NCBI GenBank assembly: GCA_016199305.1
Contig: JACQGZ010000143.1
Coordinates: 1 to 5,687 of the forward strand
Reading direction: 5' to 3'
DNA length: 5,687 nucleotides
Origin: Armatimonadota bacterium
Lineage (GTDB): Bacteria > Sysuimicrobiota > Sysuimicrobiia > Sysuimicrobiales > Humicultoraceae
This document shows positions 5,415 to 5,687 of the stretch, piece by piece. Positions within the stretch are counted from its first letter, which is position 1, and every line of letters begins with the position of its first letter. The notes under the pieces are model-generated. The model had not been told where the DNA came from. It searched no databases and was given only the letters and a program-made list of their open reading frames with translations. The translations under genes were made by a program, and so were the position numbers.

Positions 5415-5687
5415 TTACTCGTCCGCCCCCCAGATGAAGGCCACAGCCCCGAGATGGTCTCCGCCCAGCGCCTCCAACGGAAACGCGGTCACGCCCAGCC
5501 GCCGGGCCACGCCGTCGTGCCCGGTGATCCAGAAGGTGCGGTGGGCGGGCTGGTGCTGCCGCAGGGCAACCATCAGCGGCAGCTCCTCTGGCGGAATCGG
5601 CGTGCCGCCCTCGTCTCGCTGCGTAAAGGCGGTCGACCACTCGGCGGCGGGCATGGGACCCGCCTCGTCGAACCGCCGGCCGAGCAG
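5415..5687 (-). CDS. PAS-domain protein, paralogue of the adjacent gene (5' partial)
   Basis: The frame is open to the window edge, giving 90 visible residues of the C-terminal part of a PAS-type protein. The ATG at 5654 is not the start: the 11 codons before it read LLGRRFDEAGP, which aligns with ILGRRFAETGE of the neighbouring PAS protein. The likeness continues almost without gaps, for example GGTPIPPEELPLMVAL against DGSPIPPERRPLLVAL, HDGVARR against LDGRSRR, and a shared hydrophobic ending. The two genes are therefore tandem paralogues. If this one matches its neighbour, about 40 residues are missing, but it may instead be the tail of a longer multidomain sensor beginning outside the window. 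Its TAA at 5415-5417 is in frame with the next PAS gene. The promoter of this operon must lie beyond the window. Confidence 0.8.
   Translation of the reverse strand: MLGRRFDEAGPMPAAEWSTAFTQRDEGGTPIPPEELPLMVALRQHQPAHRTFWITGHDGVARRLGVTAFPLEALGGDHLGAVAFIWGADE

Noticed and set aside
4177..5640. A single 487-residue minus-strand reading frame containing the hydrolase
   Set aside because: Only the last 276 residues look like protein. The first 211 codons are Arg/Pro/Ala-rich and lie in a different frame from the two PAS proteins that occupy the same DNA. The GTG at 5007 gives the canonical family N-terminus.
5652..5654. ATG at 5654 as the true start of the right-edge PAS gene
   Set aside because: The 11 codons upstream stay open and encode LLGRRFDEAGP, which aligns with the neighbouring PAS protein, so the gene continues beyond the window.

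Overview
The window is GC-rich (roughly two thirds G+C by eye), gene-dense bacterial DNA. It uses GTG as well as ATG starts, has short spacers and overlapping genes, and has strong GC bias at third codon positions, which leaves long open shadow frames. These traits fit a high-GC lineage such as Actinobacteria, Chloroflexota, Rokubacteria or related uncultured groups, but nothing here fixes the taxon. No rRNA, tRNA, CRISPR array, insertion sequence or phage gene was found.

Left part (1-3848, plus strand): a polyamine-type ABC importer operon in the order binding protein, ATPase, permease, permease. This is the gene order of E. coli potFGHI and ydcSTUV. The binding protein lacks its N-terminus because the window cuts it. 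It should capture the ligand outside the cytoplasmic membrane, the two permeases form the channel, and the ATPase drives import. The last three genes are tightly packed (8-base gap, then an 11-14-base overlap). The binding-protein gene is set apart by a 111-base spacer holding a perfect 11-bp hairpin and a second hairpin that runs into the ATPase ribosome binding site. This looks like a device for making more binding protein than membrane components.

Middle (3849-4176): a 328-base convergent intergenic region without a credible gene. It holds several GC-rich hairpins, the best a terminator candidate for the minus-strand operon, a 12-base direct repeat, and a strong Shine-Dalgarno/ATG pair that opens only a four-codon frame.

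Right part (4177-5687, minus strand): a three-gene operon. In transcription order it has a PAS-type protein running off the window edge, a second, paralogous stand-alone PAS protein, and a metallo-beta-lactamase-fold hydrolase with a complete metal-binding motif set. The two PAS genes lie in the same reading frame, separated by one TAA and six further codons. The second PAS gene and the hydrolase overlap by GTGA. The tight coupling suggests that PAS sensing and the hydrolase act together, but the ligand and substrate cannot be read from the sequence. This small PAS-PAS-hydrolase module is the least ordinary part of the window.
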